A stretch of DNA of 64,000 nt from Chloroflexota bacterium (GTDB taxonomy: Bacteria; Chloroflexota; Anaerolineae; Anaerolineales; UBA4823), in assembly GCA_029265355.1 (NCBI GenBank), contig JAJUJL010000008.1, positions 32,758-96,757 of the forward strand. The letters are read 5' to 3'. Positions 40,641 to 49,198 of this stretch are shown one piece after another (position 1 is the stretch's first letter; the number at the start of each line of letters is the position of its first letter). A program made the position numbers and the translations under genes. Below the pieces are notes generated by a model. The model was not told the DNA's origin and searched no databases. It saw only the letters and a list, made by a program, of their open reading frames with translations.

Positions 40641-43600
40641 CTTCTTAAAGCTCTCTGCAATGGCTGCGCTGAGCGCAGCCGCCTCTCAACTGGAATTCAA
40701 GCTGCTGGAGCCTGTGGATGTGCTGAATCCGCTTGCTTTCTATCCCCAGCGCGATTGGGAGAGCGTTTACCGCAACCAATACCAATACGACTCTTCTTTC
40801 ACCTTTGTGTGCTCGCCAAACGATACCCACGCCTGCCGTCTGCGCGCTTTTGTTCGCAACGGCGTCATCTTGCGCGCCGAGACCAACTACGATGTGGAGC
40901 ATTACAGCGATCTCTATGGCAACAAGGCCACTGCCCACTGGCACCCGCGCGGTTGCAAAAAGGGGCAGACCTTTCACCGCCGCTTGTATGGCCCTCACCG
41001 GTTAAAAGGTCCGCTGATGCGCAAGGGGTGGCAGGAATGGGCCGACGCCGGTTTTCCCGTGCTGGATGCTGCCAATAAAAGCAAGTTCAAGTTCGATGCA
41101 CGCGGCCAGGACGAGCTGTTACCCGTTTCCTGGGAAACCGCCTATGATTACATCGCTCGCGGCATGATCGCCATCGCCAAACGCTACTCCGGCGAGCAGG
41201 GTGCGGCGCTCCTGGAGCAGCAAGGCTACCCAAAAGAAATGATCGCTGCCATGGGGGGAGCTGGCACGCGCACGTTTAAATGCCGCGGCGGCATGGGCCT
41301 ATTGGGCGTCATCGGCAAGTACGGCATGTATCGCTTTGCTAACACCCTGGCGCTGTTGGATAGCCACGTGCGTGGTGTAGGTCCAGAAGAAGCCAAAGGC
41401 GGGCGCACCTGGTCGAACTATACCTGGCATGGCGATCAGGCCCCTGGTCACCCCTTTGTCACCGGTTTGCAAGCCTCGGATGAAGACTTCAACGACCTGC
41501 GGAATTCGCGCCTGCACATACAATGCGGTAAAAATCTGGTCGAGAACAAAATGCCCGAGTCGCATTTCTTTATCGAAGCCATGGAACGCGGCGCCAAAAT
41601 CGTCACCATTACACCAGAATACTCCCCACCCGCCACCAAGTCCGATTATTGGATCCCCATTCGGCCAGCGACCGATACCGCGCTATTCCTGGGCATCAGC
41701 CGCTGGCTGATCGATACCCAGAAGTACGACGCCGATTTTGTCAAGCGCTTCACCGATTTGCCCTTGCTGGTGCGGGCGGATACGCTCGAGCGAGTGCGGG
41801 CAGCGGATGTGTTTCCCGGTTACACGCCTGGCCTGGATCCTGGTGGAGCGAGTTTTTCCCTCCAGGGATTGACGCCTCAACAGTACGAAAACCTGGGCGA
41901 TTTCGTGGTGATCGATGCCAAAACCTCTGCCCCCGCAGCCCTGACCCGCGACCAGGTGGGTGAGCAGCTAGACGCTGCGGGACTGGACCCTGTTTTGGAA
42001 TGGTCAGGCACACTCACCCTGATGGACGGCAGCCAGGTGGAAGCGATCACTTTGTGGAGCATGTACCGAGAGCATTTGAGAGACTACGACTTGGACAGCG
42101 TAGCGGAGATCACCCACGCCCCCAAGGAGTTGATAGAGCGGCTGGCGAATGATATTGCCACCATGGCGCCGGTCGCCATCCACATTGGCGAAGGGATCAA
42201 CCACTGGTTCCACGCCACGTTGGCAAACCGGGCGCAGTTCCTGCCGCTCATGCTGACCGGAAACATCGGCAAGCCAGGCGCCGGCTGCTACACCTGGGCA
42301 GGCAACTACAAAGCGGCCCTGTTCCAGGGCTCTCCCGCCACCGGACCAGGTTTCAAAGGTTGGGTGGCTGAGGACCCCTTCGAGCCCGCCCTGGATGACC
42401 GGATCTCTGGAAAAGAAATTCACGCCCATGCTTACACGAAAGATGAAGAACCTGCCTACTGGAATCATTCCGAACGCCCGTTGATCGTGGAGACGCCCAA
42501 ATATGGGCGCAAAGTATTTACCGGGCAAACCCACATGCCCACCCCTACCAAGGTTCAGTTTTTCACCAACGTCAACCTGCTTAACAACGCCAAACACCAC
42601 TACGAGATGATCAAGAATGTCAATCCCAACATTGAGCTGATCATCTCAGTGGACATCGAGATGACCGCCACGGTGGAATACGCCGACTTCGCGCTGGCAG
42701 CCAACTCCTGGGCAGAGTTCCAGACTTATGAGATCACCGCCTCTTGTTCAAACCCATTTCTGCAAATTTGGAAAGGCGGCATCCCACCGCTGTATGATAC
42801 GCGCGACGATTCGCGCATCCAGGCCGAGCTGGCCGCCACCCTTGGGGACCTGCTGGGCGACCAACGTTTCCGCGATTACTGGAAGTTCACCCTGGAGGGG
42901 CGCACGGAAGTGTATATCCAGCGCCTGCTGGATTCGTCGTTGACCACTACAGGCTACAAGTTTGAGGATATTGTCAATGGCAAGTATGGCGAGCCAGGCG
43001 CTGCGCTGATGCTCTTCCGCACCTACCCGCGCATTCCCTTCTGGGAGCAAATCCACGATTCTATTCCCTTCTACACCGATACCGGTCGCTTGAATGCGTA
43101 CTGTGATATCCCCGAGGCGATCGAATATGGCGAAAACCTGATCAGCCATCGCGAAAGCCCAGAAGCGACCCCTTACCTGCCCAACGTGATCGTTTCCACC
43201 AGCCGTTTTGTGCGCCCGGAGGACTACGGCATCCCCCTCGACCACATGGGCTGGGAAGAGCGCACGGTGCGCAATGTCGCCATGAGTTGGGAACAGGTCA
43301 AGCAAACCAGCAACGGCTTGTGGGAGGCGGGATTCCAGTTTTACTGCTTCACACCCAAGACCCGCCACCGGGTGCACTCATCCTGGAGCACGGTGGACTG
43401 GACAATTATCCTGGACTCCAATTTTGGGGATCCCTACCGAGTGGATAAGCGCCTGCCTGGGCCAGGCGATCACCAGCTACACATGAACCCGCAGGCAGCT
43501 AAGGATCTGGGCATCGAAGACGGAGACTATGTCTATGTCGATGCCAACCCGGCGGACCGGCCATATATCGGTTGGAAGGCAGATGACCCGTTTTACAAGG

Positions 43601-44064
43601 TCGCCAGGCTGATGCTGCGGGTGAAGTACAACCCGGCCTACCCCTACCATATCATCATGCTGAAGCACGGGCCGTTCATGGCAACCGAGCGCTCGGTGCT
43701 GGCGCACGAAACGCGCCCCGACGGCCTGGCAAAATCTGCCGGCACGGGTTACATGGCCAACCTGCGCTACGGCTCCCAGCAGTCGGTCACGCGTGACTGG
43801 TCAATGCCCATGCACCAGACGGATACGCTGTTTCATAAGCAGAAAACCGGTATGCAGTTCATCTTCGGCGGAGAAGCCGATAATCATGCCCTCAATACGG
43901 TGCCCAAAGAGACTCTGGTCAAGGTGACCAAAGCAGAGGATGGCGGGCTGGGCGGAAAAGGCGCCTGGGAACCCACCAAGACCGGCTACACCCCCGGGCA
44001 TGAAAACGAGGCTATGGCCAGGTACCTGGCAGGTAGCTGGATCAATGTGCGACCCGCAGGCTAG
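40618..44064 (+). CDS. nxrA: NxrA/NarG-type nitrite oxidoreductase or nitrate reductase, catalytic subunit
   Basis: About 1148 residues from ATG 40618 (GAGGAG 8 nt upstream). A twin-arginine signal (TRRDFLKLSAMAALSA) means it is exported. Cys65, Cys73 and Cys113 belong to the N-terminal FeS site. The stretch WSNYTWHGDQAPGHPFVTG holds the likely Asp Mo ligand of type II DMSO-reductase enzymes, and downstream motifs (ENKMPESHFFIEAMERGAK) match, in my memory, the periplasmic NxrA of Nitrospira and anammox bacteria. The gene order A, small protein, B, chaperone, heme b subunit supports a type II enzyme. Whether it oxidises nitrite or reduces nitrate (or selenate or chlorate) cannot be told. Confidence 0.8.
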   Translation: MPKITRRDFLKLSAMAALSAAASQLEFKLLEPVDVLNPLAFYPQRDWESVYRNQYQYDSSFTFVCSPNDTHACRLRAFVRNGVILRAETNYDVEHYSDLYGNKATAHWHPRGCKKGQTFHRRLYGPHRLKGPLMRKGWQEWADAGFPVLDAANKSKFKFDARGQDELLPVSWETAYDYIARGMIAIAKRYSGEQGAALLEQQGYPKEMIAAMGGAGTRTFKCRGGMGLLGVIGKYGMYRFANTLALLDSHVRGVGPEEAKGGRTWSNYTWHGDQAPGHPFVTGLQASDEDFNDLRNSRLHIQCGKNLVENKMPESHFFIEAMERGAKIVTITPEYSPPATKSDYWIPIRPATDTALFLGISRWLIDTQKYDADFVKRFTDLPLLVRADTLERVRAADVFPGYTPGLDPGGASFSLQGLTPQQYENLGDFVVIDAKTSAPAALTRDQVGEQLDAAGLDPVLEWSGTLTLMDGSQVEAITLWSMYREHLRDYDLDSVAEITHAPKELIERLANDIATMAPVAIHIGEGINHWFHATLANRAQFLPLMLTGNIGKPGAGCYTWAGNYKAALFQGSPATGPGFKGWVAEDPFEPALDDRISGKEIHAHAYTKDEEPAYWNHSERPLIVETPKYGRKVFTGQTHMPTPTKVQFFTNVNLLNNAKHHYEMIKNVNPNIELIISVDIEMTATVEYADFALAANSWAEFQTYEITASCSNPFLQIWKGGIPPLYDTRDDSRIQAELAATLGDLLGDQRFRDYWKFTLEGRTEVYIQRLLDSSLTTTGYKFEDIVNGKYGEPGAALMLFRTYPRIPFWEQIHDSIPFYTDTGRLNAYCDIPEAIEYGENLISHRESPEATPYLPNVIVSTSRFVRPEDYGIPLDHMGWEERTVRNVAMSWEQVKQTSNGLWEAGFQFYCFTPKTRHRVHSSWSTVDWTIILDSNFGDPYRVDKRLPGPGDHQLHMNPQAAKDLGIEDGDYVYVDANPADRPYIGWKADDPFYKVARLMLRVKYNPAYPYHIIMLKHGPFMATERSVLAHETRPDGLAKSAGTGYMANLRYGSQQSVTRDWSMPMHQTDTLFHKQKTGMQFIFGGEADNHALNTVPKETLVKVTKAEDGGLGGKGAWEPTKTGYTPGHENEAMARYLAGSWINVRPAG

Positions 44065-44108
44065 AGGCCTGAATCAGACCTGTAATAGGGAAATAGAGAG
44101 GCAACGCG

Positions 44109-44387
44109 ATGCCCAAAGACGAATTCAACACCGATGACCCGATGGACCTGGTTGGGATGGTGCTGCCCGGCGAGCCGGGACAGCTCGAGCAGATGGCTGA
44201 ATGTCTTGTTGATGAGTACCTGCGCCTGGGCTGGCAGGAAGCCCGCTTGATGACGCTGTTCGAAAACCCGATGTTTATGGCCACACACCGCATTTACCGC
44301 CAGAAGGGGGAGGCCTACGTAAGAGAGCTGATCCAAAAAACTCGTGCTAAATACCGCATCAGACCGGTGGAGGTGAAGCATGCCTGA
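44109..44387 (+). CDS. Small hypothetical protein between NxrA and NxrB
   Basis: A 92-residue, charged, helical protein (DEFNTDDPMDLVGMVLPGEP, then FENPMFMATHRIYRQKGEAYVREL). It overlaps the NxrB start by 8 nt, so its expression is coupled. No family with known function was recognised. By location it is a subunit or maturation factor of the NXR-type enzyme. Confidence 0.68.
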   Translation: MPKDEFNTDDPMDLVGMVLPGEPGQLEQMAECLVDEYLRLGWQEARLMTLFENPMFMATHRIYRQKGEAYVRELIQKTRAKYRIRPVEVKHA

Positions 44388-45642
44388 AGTGTACAACTGG
44401 CACCTGGGACGCAAGATGACCTACATCTTCCCCGAAGCCCACCCCGAAAAACAGTTTGTTGCCATCTTCAATATCAATCGCTGCATCGGCTGCCAGACCT
44501 GCACCGGGGCGTGCAAAGCCACCTGGACGTTCTCCAAGGGGCAAGAGTACATGTGGTGGAACAATGTAGAAACCAAGCCTTACGGCGGCTATCCCCAACA
44601 CTGGGATATTAAAAACCTGTCGTTGTTGGACGAGGCCCATCAGGCTCAGGGCAAAAAAGCTGAGTGGGACACCTCCCAGGTCAACCAGCAAGCCCCGTAC
44701 GGCGTGTACAACGGAATGACACTGACCGAAGCAGCAGCAAGCTCGAATGAGCAAGCGCTGGGCTATCTGCCCCAGGATAATGAGTGGCAAGCGCCGAATT
44801 TCTATGAAGATACGGCCACAGGCTATAAAGGTGATCGACTGGGAATCAGTACACAGGGCGCTTCGCTGCCCGAACACCAAACCTGGTTTTTTTACCTGCA
44901 GCGCATTTGCAACCACTGCACCTACCCTGCCTGCGCGGCAGCCTGCCCGCGCAGAGCGATCTACAAACGCCCTGAAGATGGCATCGTGCTCATCGATCAG
45001 GCACGCTGCCGGGGATATCGCAAATGTGTGGAACAGTGCCCCTATAAAAAATCCATGTACCGGGGCACAACGCGCACCAGCGAGAAGTGCGTGGCCTGCT
45101 ACCCGCGAGTGGAAGGATCCGATCCGCTGAGCGACGGCGTACCGATGGAAACCCGCTGCATGGCGGTCTGCCCGGGGAAAATTCGCCTCAACGGGCTGGT
45201 GGAGATTGCCCAGGACGGCAGTTGGGTAAATAATCCCAGTCACCCCCTGTATTATATGATCCAGGTGGAAAGAGTCGCTCTGCCACTCTACCCACAGTTC
45301 GGCACGGAGCCGAACATCTATTACATCCCACCGCGCTGGGCACCTCGCCCGTATCTGCGCCAGATGTTTGGCCCCGGCGTGGATGAAGCCATTGCTCGCT
45401 ATGCTGCTCCGTCGCGCCAGCTCCTGGCGGTAATGCAGCTTTTCCGCACCACGCAAAAAATGATCTTCCGCTATGAAATAGAAGAGGGTCCACTCGTGCT
45501 GGAGACCGAGGTCAATGGGCAACCGTGGCAAATGTACAACGATACCGTAATTGGCTTTGATGCCAAAGGGCGAGAAGCCGTGCGCCTGAGCGTGGTCGAA
45601 CCGATTTTCGAGCGCCCTGCCGAACGGCTGAACTCGATATAG
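44380..45642 (+). CDS. nxrB: NxrB/NarH-type iron-sulfur subunit
   Basis: The 420-residue protein begins MPEVYNWHLGRKMTY, very like NxrB of the periplasmic nitrite oxidoreductases, and continues with CIGCQTCTGACK and the characteristic KGQEYMWWNNVETKPYGGYP. Three further Cys groups follow (CNHCTYPACAAAC, CRGYRKCVEQC, CVAC...CMAVC); one position has Tyr in CRGYRKC, as expected for one 3Fe-4S cluster. GGAGG precedes the ATG. It passes electrons between the Mo subunit and the heme b subunit outside the membrane. Confidence 0.86.
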   Translation: MPEVYNWHLGRKMTYIFPEAHPEKQFVAIFNINRCIGCQTCTGACKATWTFSKGQEYMWWNNVETKPYGGYPQHWDIKNLSLLDEAHQAQGKKAEWDTSQVNQQAPYGVYNGMTLTEAAASSNEQALGYLPQDNEWQAPNFYEDTATGYKGDRLGISTQGASLPEHQTWFFYLQRICNHCTYPACAAACPRRAIYKRPEDGIVLIDQARCRGYRKCVEQCPYKKSMYRGTTRTSEKCVACYPRVEGSDPLSDGVPMETRCMAVCPGKIRLNGLVEIAQDGSWVNNPSHPLYYMIQVERVALPLYPQFGTEPNIYYIPPRWAPRPYLRQMFGPGVDEAIARYAAPSRQLLAVMQLFRTTQKMIFRYEIEEGPLVLETEVNGQPWQMYNDTVIGFDAKGREAVRLSVVEPIFERPAERLNSI

Positions 45643-45662
45643 GTATGGACGGAGTGAAACAG

Positions 45663-46379
45663 ATGAATGCCGAGCACGCCATCCGCCGCGCACAGGTTTA
45701 TTCATTCCTGACCGGCGCCTGCCTGTATCCCGATAGCAACTGGCTGGAAGATTTTCCAGCGGCGGCTGCCATCGCAACAGAGTTAAACCTGGTGCCGGGA
45801 GACTCAGCCGCCTTACCAGTTATCAACATATCCCTGGAAGAGCTCCAATCAGAGTATCGGCAAACTTTCGGCCTGGCCGGATCGCAATGCTACGAAACGG
45901 AGATCGGCCTGCCGCATGAGTTTCGCCAGAGCCAGGAAATGGCGGATATTGCTGGATTTTATCAGGCCTTCGGTTTCCGCACCGGCGGCGCAGTGCGCGA
46001 GCGTCCTGACCACCTGGCAGCCGAGTTGGAGTTTATGTCGGTTCTGGCGCTCAAAGAGGCCCTGGCGCTGGCTCATGGAAATCGTGAGCAAGCTGAAATC
46101 TGCCAGGATGCCCAGCGGAAGTTCCTGAACGATCATCTGGCCCGCTGGGTAGGCCTGGTACCGGCGTCGCTGACCCGCTTGAGCCCTCCCATTCCAGTAG
46201 ATGCGATCTGGACTAAGCCATACCTGGGATTGACCAGGTTTTGCGCCGAGTTCACCCTGGCAGATGCGCGCCGCCTCGGTGTACAACCCCAGCACAACTC
46301 ACCAGCTGAGATAGCGCCCACCCCATTCAATCCAGATTTTTCCTGTGAGAGCTGCCCTGCTATCGAGGAGCTTGGGTAA
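45663..46379 (+). CDS. TorD/NarJ-family maturation chaperone
   Basis: About 238 residues from ATG 45663, favoured over 45645 because GGAG lies 8 nt before it. All-helical, with LPHEFRQSQEMADIAGFYQAFG and ERPDHLAAELEFMSVLALKEA, the central motif of TorD/DmsD-type chaperones (PDHLxxELxFM). These proteins bind the Tat signal and guide cofactor insertion of the catalytic subunit. It is the fourth gene of the NXR operon; the heme b gene follows 22 nt later. Confidence 0.83.
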   Translation: MNAEHAIRRAQVYSFLTGACLYPDSNWLEDFPAAAAIATELNLVPGDSAALPVINISLEELQSEYRQTFGLAGSQCYETEIGLPHEFRQSQEMADIAGFYQAFGFRTGGAVRERPDHLAAELEFMSVLALKEALALAHGNREQAEICQDAQRKFLNDHLARWVGLVPASLTRLSPPIPVDAIWTKPYLGLTRFCAEFTLADARRLGVQPQHNSPAEIAPTPFNPDFSCESCPAIEELG

Positions 46380-46401
46380 ACGCGCATTCAGGAGGTTCAC
46401 C

Positions 46402-47436
46402 ATGTTGAAACGAGCACACCTGATTTTTCTTCTCATCTTGAGCCTCAGCGCCGTGCTGGCTTTCTTCAAAGTTCCTCTAGCCAGCTCGCAGGGATTGACT
46501 CTGATCGCTCGCCAGGTGCAAGGCGAACTGCCGCTCTCTGACCCCGACTCACCGCTCTGGCAGCAAGCAACCGCCCTGGAAGTGCCGCTGAGCGCTCAAA
46601 ACGTGGCCAAACCGCTGCTGCTGGAGTCAAAGGTCAGAGCGATCACTGCCAGGCTGCTCCACAACCAGGCTCAAGTTGCCATCCTGGTGGAGTGGAGTGA
46701 CCAGACCCGAGACGAATCCACCGTGCGGGTGCAGGATTTTCGCGATTCAGTGGCTGTGCAGTTCCCATTAATCGAAGGCCAGCCATTCTTCTGCATGGGG
46801 CAGCAAGGTGGCAATGTGAATATCTGGCACTGGAAAGCCGACTGGCAGGCAGATATCCTTGCTCGCCAGGACATGGAGAATGCCTATGCCGATATGTATG
46901 TTGACCAATATCCCTTCGCCAATCCGCCGCCAGGGAAGTTGGCCAGCGCCGCCGATTACCAGGATCGCAACTACCTACCAGCGTTGGCAGCCGGCAACCT
47001 GTTTGCCAGTGAAGTGCGCAGCACACCGGTTGAAGATTTGGTCGCAGGAGGTTTTGGCTCGCTGACCACCCAACTGCCGGAATTCCAAAATGTGCAGGGA
47101 TTCGGCGCATGGGCAGATGGCGGATGGCGCGTTATCTTCAGCCGTGACCTGTCTTCCCAGGAGGTCGAGGATATCTCGTTCTCGCCCGGAAAGAGCTATT
47201 CAATCTCTTTTGCGGTCTGGGACGGATCCAATGGGGAGCGCAATGGGCAAAAATCGACCTCCCAATGGGTGTCGCTGCAGTTTGAAGGCGCTCCATCTGC
47301 GCCTGCAGTGGCTGCGCCGGCGGCCGGATCCGAAGGGACCTGGCTGACCAAAGAACGAACGCGCTGGATATTAATCGGCGCATTCGTCCTCGTCATCCTG
47401 GCTGGAGCTTTCATTTACTGGCGACTACCAGACTAG
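46402..47436 (+). CDS. Heme b-binding gamma subunit (ethylbenzene-dehydrogenase/SerC-like), membrane-anchored
   Basis: About 344 residues from ATG 46402 (GGAGG 6 nt upstream). A signal peptide (residues about 1-30) precedes a beta-sandwich domain with FFCMGQQGG and VNIWHWKADWQ, where Met and Lys ligate the heme in type II DMSO-reductase gamma subunits. A helix near 320-340 anchors it by the C-terminus. This is the electron exit or entry of the complex toward soluble or multiheme cytochromes. Confidence 0.83.
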   Translation: MLKRAHLIFLLILSLSAVLAFFKVPLASSQGLTLIARQVQGELPLSDPDSPLWQQATALEVPLSAQNVAKPLLLESKVRAITARLLHNQAQVAILVEWSDQTRDESTVRVQDFRDSVAVQFPLIEGQPFFCMGQQGGNVNIWHWKADWQADILARQDMENAYADMYVDQYPFANPPPGKLASAADYQDRNYLPALAAGNLFASEVRSTPVEDLVAGGFGSLTTQLPEFQNVQGFGAWADGGWRVIFSRDLSSQEVEDISFSPGKSYSISFAVWDGSNGERNGQKSTSQWVSLQFEGAPSAPAVAAPAAGSEGTWLTKERTRWILIGAFVLVILAGAFIYWRLPD

Positions 47437-47443
47437 GAATTCG

Positions 47444-48397
47444 ATGCGAAGCCTGCCGATTTATTTTAAGTGGTTGGCTCTGGCCGCATTTGCCGACTGG
47501 CTGGTCACGCGCACGCTGACGCGCATGGCAATTTTTATGCCTAAACCGCCAGCGGTGATACTGTTCTATCAGGCGCTCGGTTTTGCAGGACAAGCGGTGG
47601 CAACTTTGGCCGGCTTGCTGGCGCTGCTGGCTTTTGGCTGGATGGCATGGCGTGAATTTCACAGCGCCGCCGGGCGTTTCATACCCGCTGCCTGCCTGGG
47701 CGCGGTCTCTTTCAACCTGCTCTTTCTGTACAAATTGCCGACTGGCTGGCTGGCAGTGGGCTATCATGCGCTGCTGTTAGGCTTGGTGCTCGCAATCGGG
47801 CGGCGAGCGGCGCGCAGCACCGTACAATCTACCAGCCAAAAGATGGCGGCAATCGTGCTCACCCTGGCATTGGTGGCGCGCGAGCTCTACCAGATCACCC
47901 CCGCTGCTTATCAAGCAGCGAGGCTCGCAGGTCCGCCAGCATTCAACCAGGTGATTTTCTTGAGCGCCGAGCTATTTGCCCTGTTCAGCCTGCTGGCAGT
48001 GTGGTGGGCTTATGCCCGCACTTTCACCTGGAAAACCGGGGTGCTGGCTTCTATCCCAGCCCTGGCATTCGTTGCTTTTCACCTGCTCAACCCCGCCATG
48101 CTGGGAATCATTTCCATCTGGTCCACCGGCTTCACGCTGTACCTGCCCTGGCTTTTGTATGCGTTTGGCGTGTGGGCGGCGAGTGTCGTGATTTTTTCTG
48201 CGACATGGCAGCGCAGCCCGGCTGGATGGGCAGTGCTGCTGTTGCTGGCTGGCGGGTTGGCGCCTCAGTTCAGTGTGCAGGCGTTCCTCGGCATTGTCGC
48301 TCTCTGGCTGCTCAGTTATGACCAAAATTGCAGAGAGACCAAGCCAGGAACGGCTGCGGTTACGGCGGCCGCCGGTCAACCAGCCTCTACAGGATGA
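47444..48397 (+). CDS. Polytopic membrane protein of the NXR operon
   Basis: A 317-residue protein with about eight to nine hydrophobic helices and no clear family. Conserved-looking His residues (YHALL near 107, FHLLN near 205) could bind heme, which would make it a membrane b-type subunit, but the pattern is not one I know. It starts 7 nt after the gamma gene and ends the operon, facing a converging response regulator gene. Confidence 0.7.
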   Translation: MRSLPIYFKWLALAAFADWLVTRTLTRMAIFMPKPPAVILFYQALGFAGQAVATLAGLLALLAFGWMAWREFHSAAGRFIPAACLGAVSFNLLFLYKLPTGWLAVGYHALLLGLVLAIGRRAARSTVQSTSQKMAAIVLTLALVARELYQITPAAYQAARLAGPPAFNQVIFLSAELFALFSLLAVWWAYARTFTWKTGVLASIPALAFVAFHLLNPAMLGIISIWSTGFTLYLPWLLYAFGVWAASVVIFSATWQRSPAGWAVLLLLAGGLAPQFSVQAFLGIVALWLLSYDQNCRETKPGTAAVTAAAGQPASTG

Positions 48398-48529
48398 GTT
48401 GGCGCAAGGAGTGGGCCATATACAAGGATGTCAGCTTGGGAGAAACGTAGGATTTAGATTCTTCAGTCGCCGCATCCTCTCAGAAAGACGCTCGCAGGCA
48501 TGCAAGGATTTAGGCACACCTAAGAAACA

Positions 48530-49198
48530 TCAAGGGTCATGGGAGAGATTAGCCAAATCATGCTCGATGGCAAAACGAATCATCTCGGCCTGGTTCTTCA
48601 AGGCAAGCTTCTCCTTGATGTTCCGTAAATGAGTATAGACCGTATTTGGGCTTACCACCATTTCATCGGCAATTTGGGCGACAGGTTTGCCTTGTGCCAG
48701 GCTCCCCAGCACCTCCAGTTCACGCCGAGTAAGAGAACCGATTGGAGAAGAGCCCGATTCGCCCAGGCCTTCCAGGTATTCGTCAATCAATGGGGCCGTC
48801 ACCAAAGGACTGATAAACTTTTTTCCATGCTGGATAGCGTCGATAGCCAGCTTGAGTTCTTCGACCATCGAGTCCTTAAGTATGTAGCCCGAGACCCCCG
48901 CCTCCAATGCCTGTCGCACGAAAACATGGTTGTTGTGCATGGAAAGAATTAATACTGGCAGGTCTGGCTCACGCTTCTTGATGCGCCGGGTAGTCTCCAG
49001 GCCACTTATCCCAGGCATTGTAATGTCCATAATCACCAAGTCGGGCTTTATATTTTCGAGCATCTCCAGCGCCTGCAATCCGTTCGCAGCCTCACCAACA
49101 ATCTCGCTGCTAAATTCCAATTTCAGCAGGGATGCCAGCCCACGCCGCATGATGTGATGATCTTCGATGAGCAAAACTTTAAGTGACTTGCTGTTCAT
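48530..49198 (-). CDS. NarL/FixJ-family response regulator (ABC operon)
   Basis: A 222-residue protein with receiver Asp58 (LVIMDITMPG), YILKDSMVEEL, and a LuxR-type helix-turn-helix (LTRRELEVLGSLAQGKPVAQI, SPNTVYTHLRNIKEKL). Its start overlaps the kinase stop as ATGA. It is the sixth and last gene of the minus-strand operon that begins with the NMT1-like binding protein. Confidence 0.87.
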   Translation of the reverse strand: MNSKSLKVLLIEDHHIMRRGLASLLKLEFSSEIVGEAANGLQALEMLENIKPDLVIMDITMPGISGLETTRRIKKREPDLPVLILSMHNNHVFVRQALEAGVSGYILKDSMVEELKLAIDAIQHGKKFISPLVTAPLIDEYLEGLGESGSSPIGSLTRRELEVLGSLAQGKPVAQIADEMVVSPNTVYTHLRNIKEKLALKNQAEMIRFAIEHDLANLSHDP

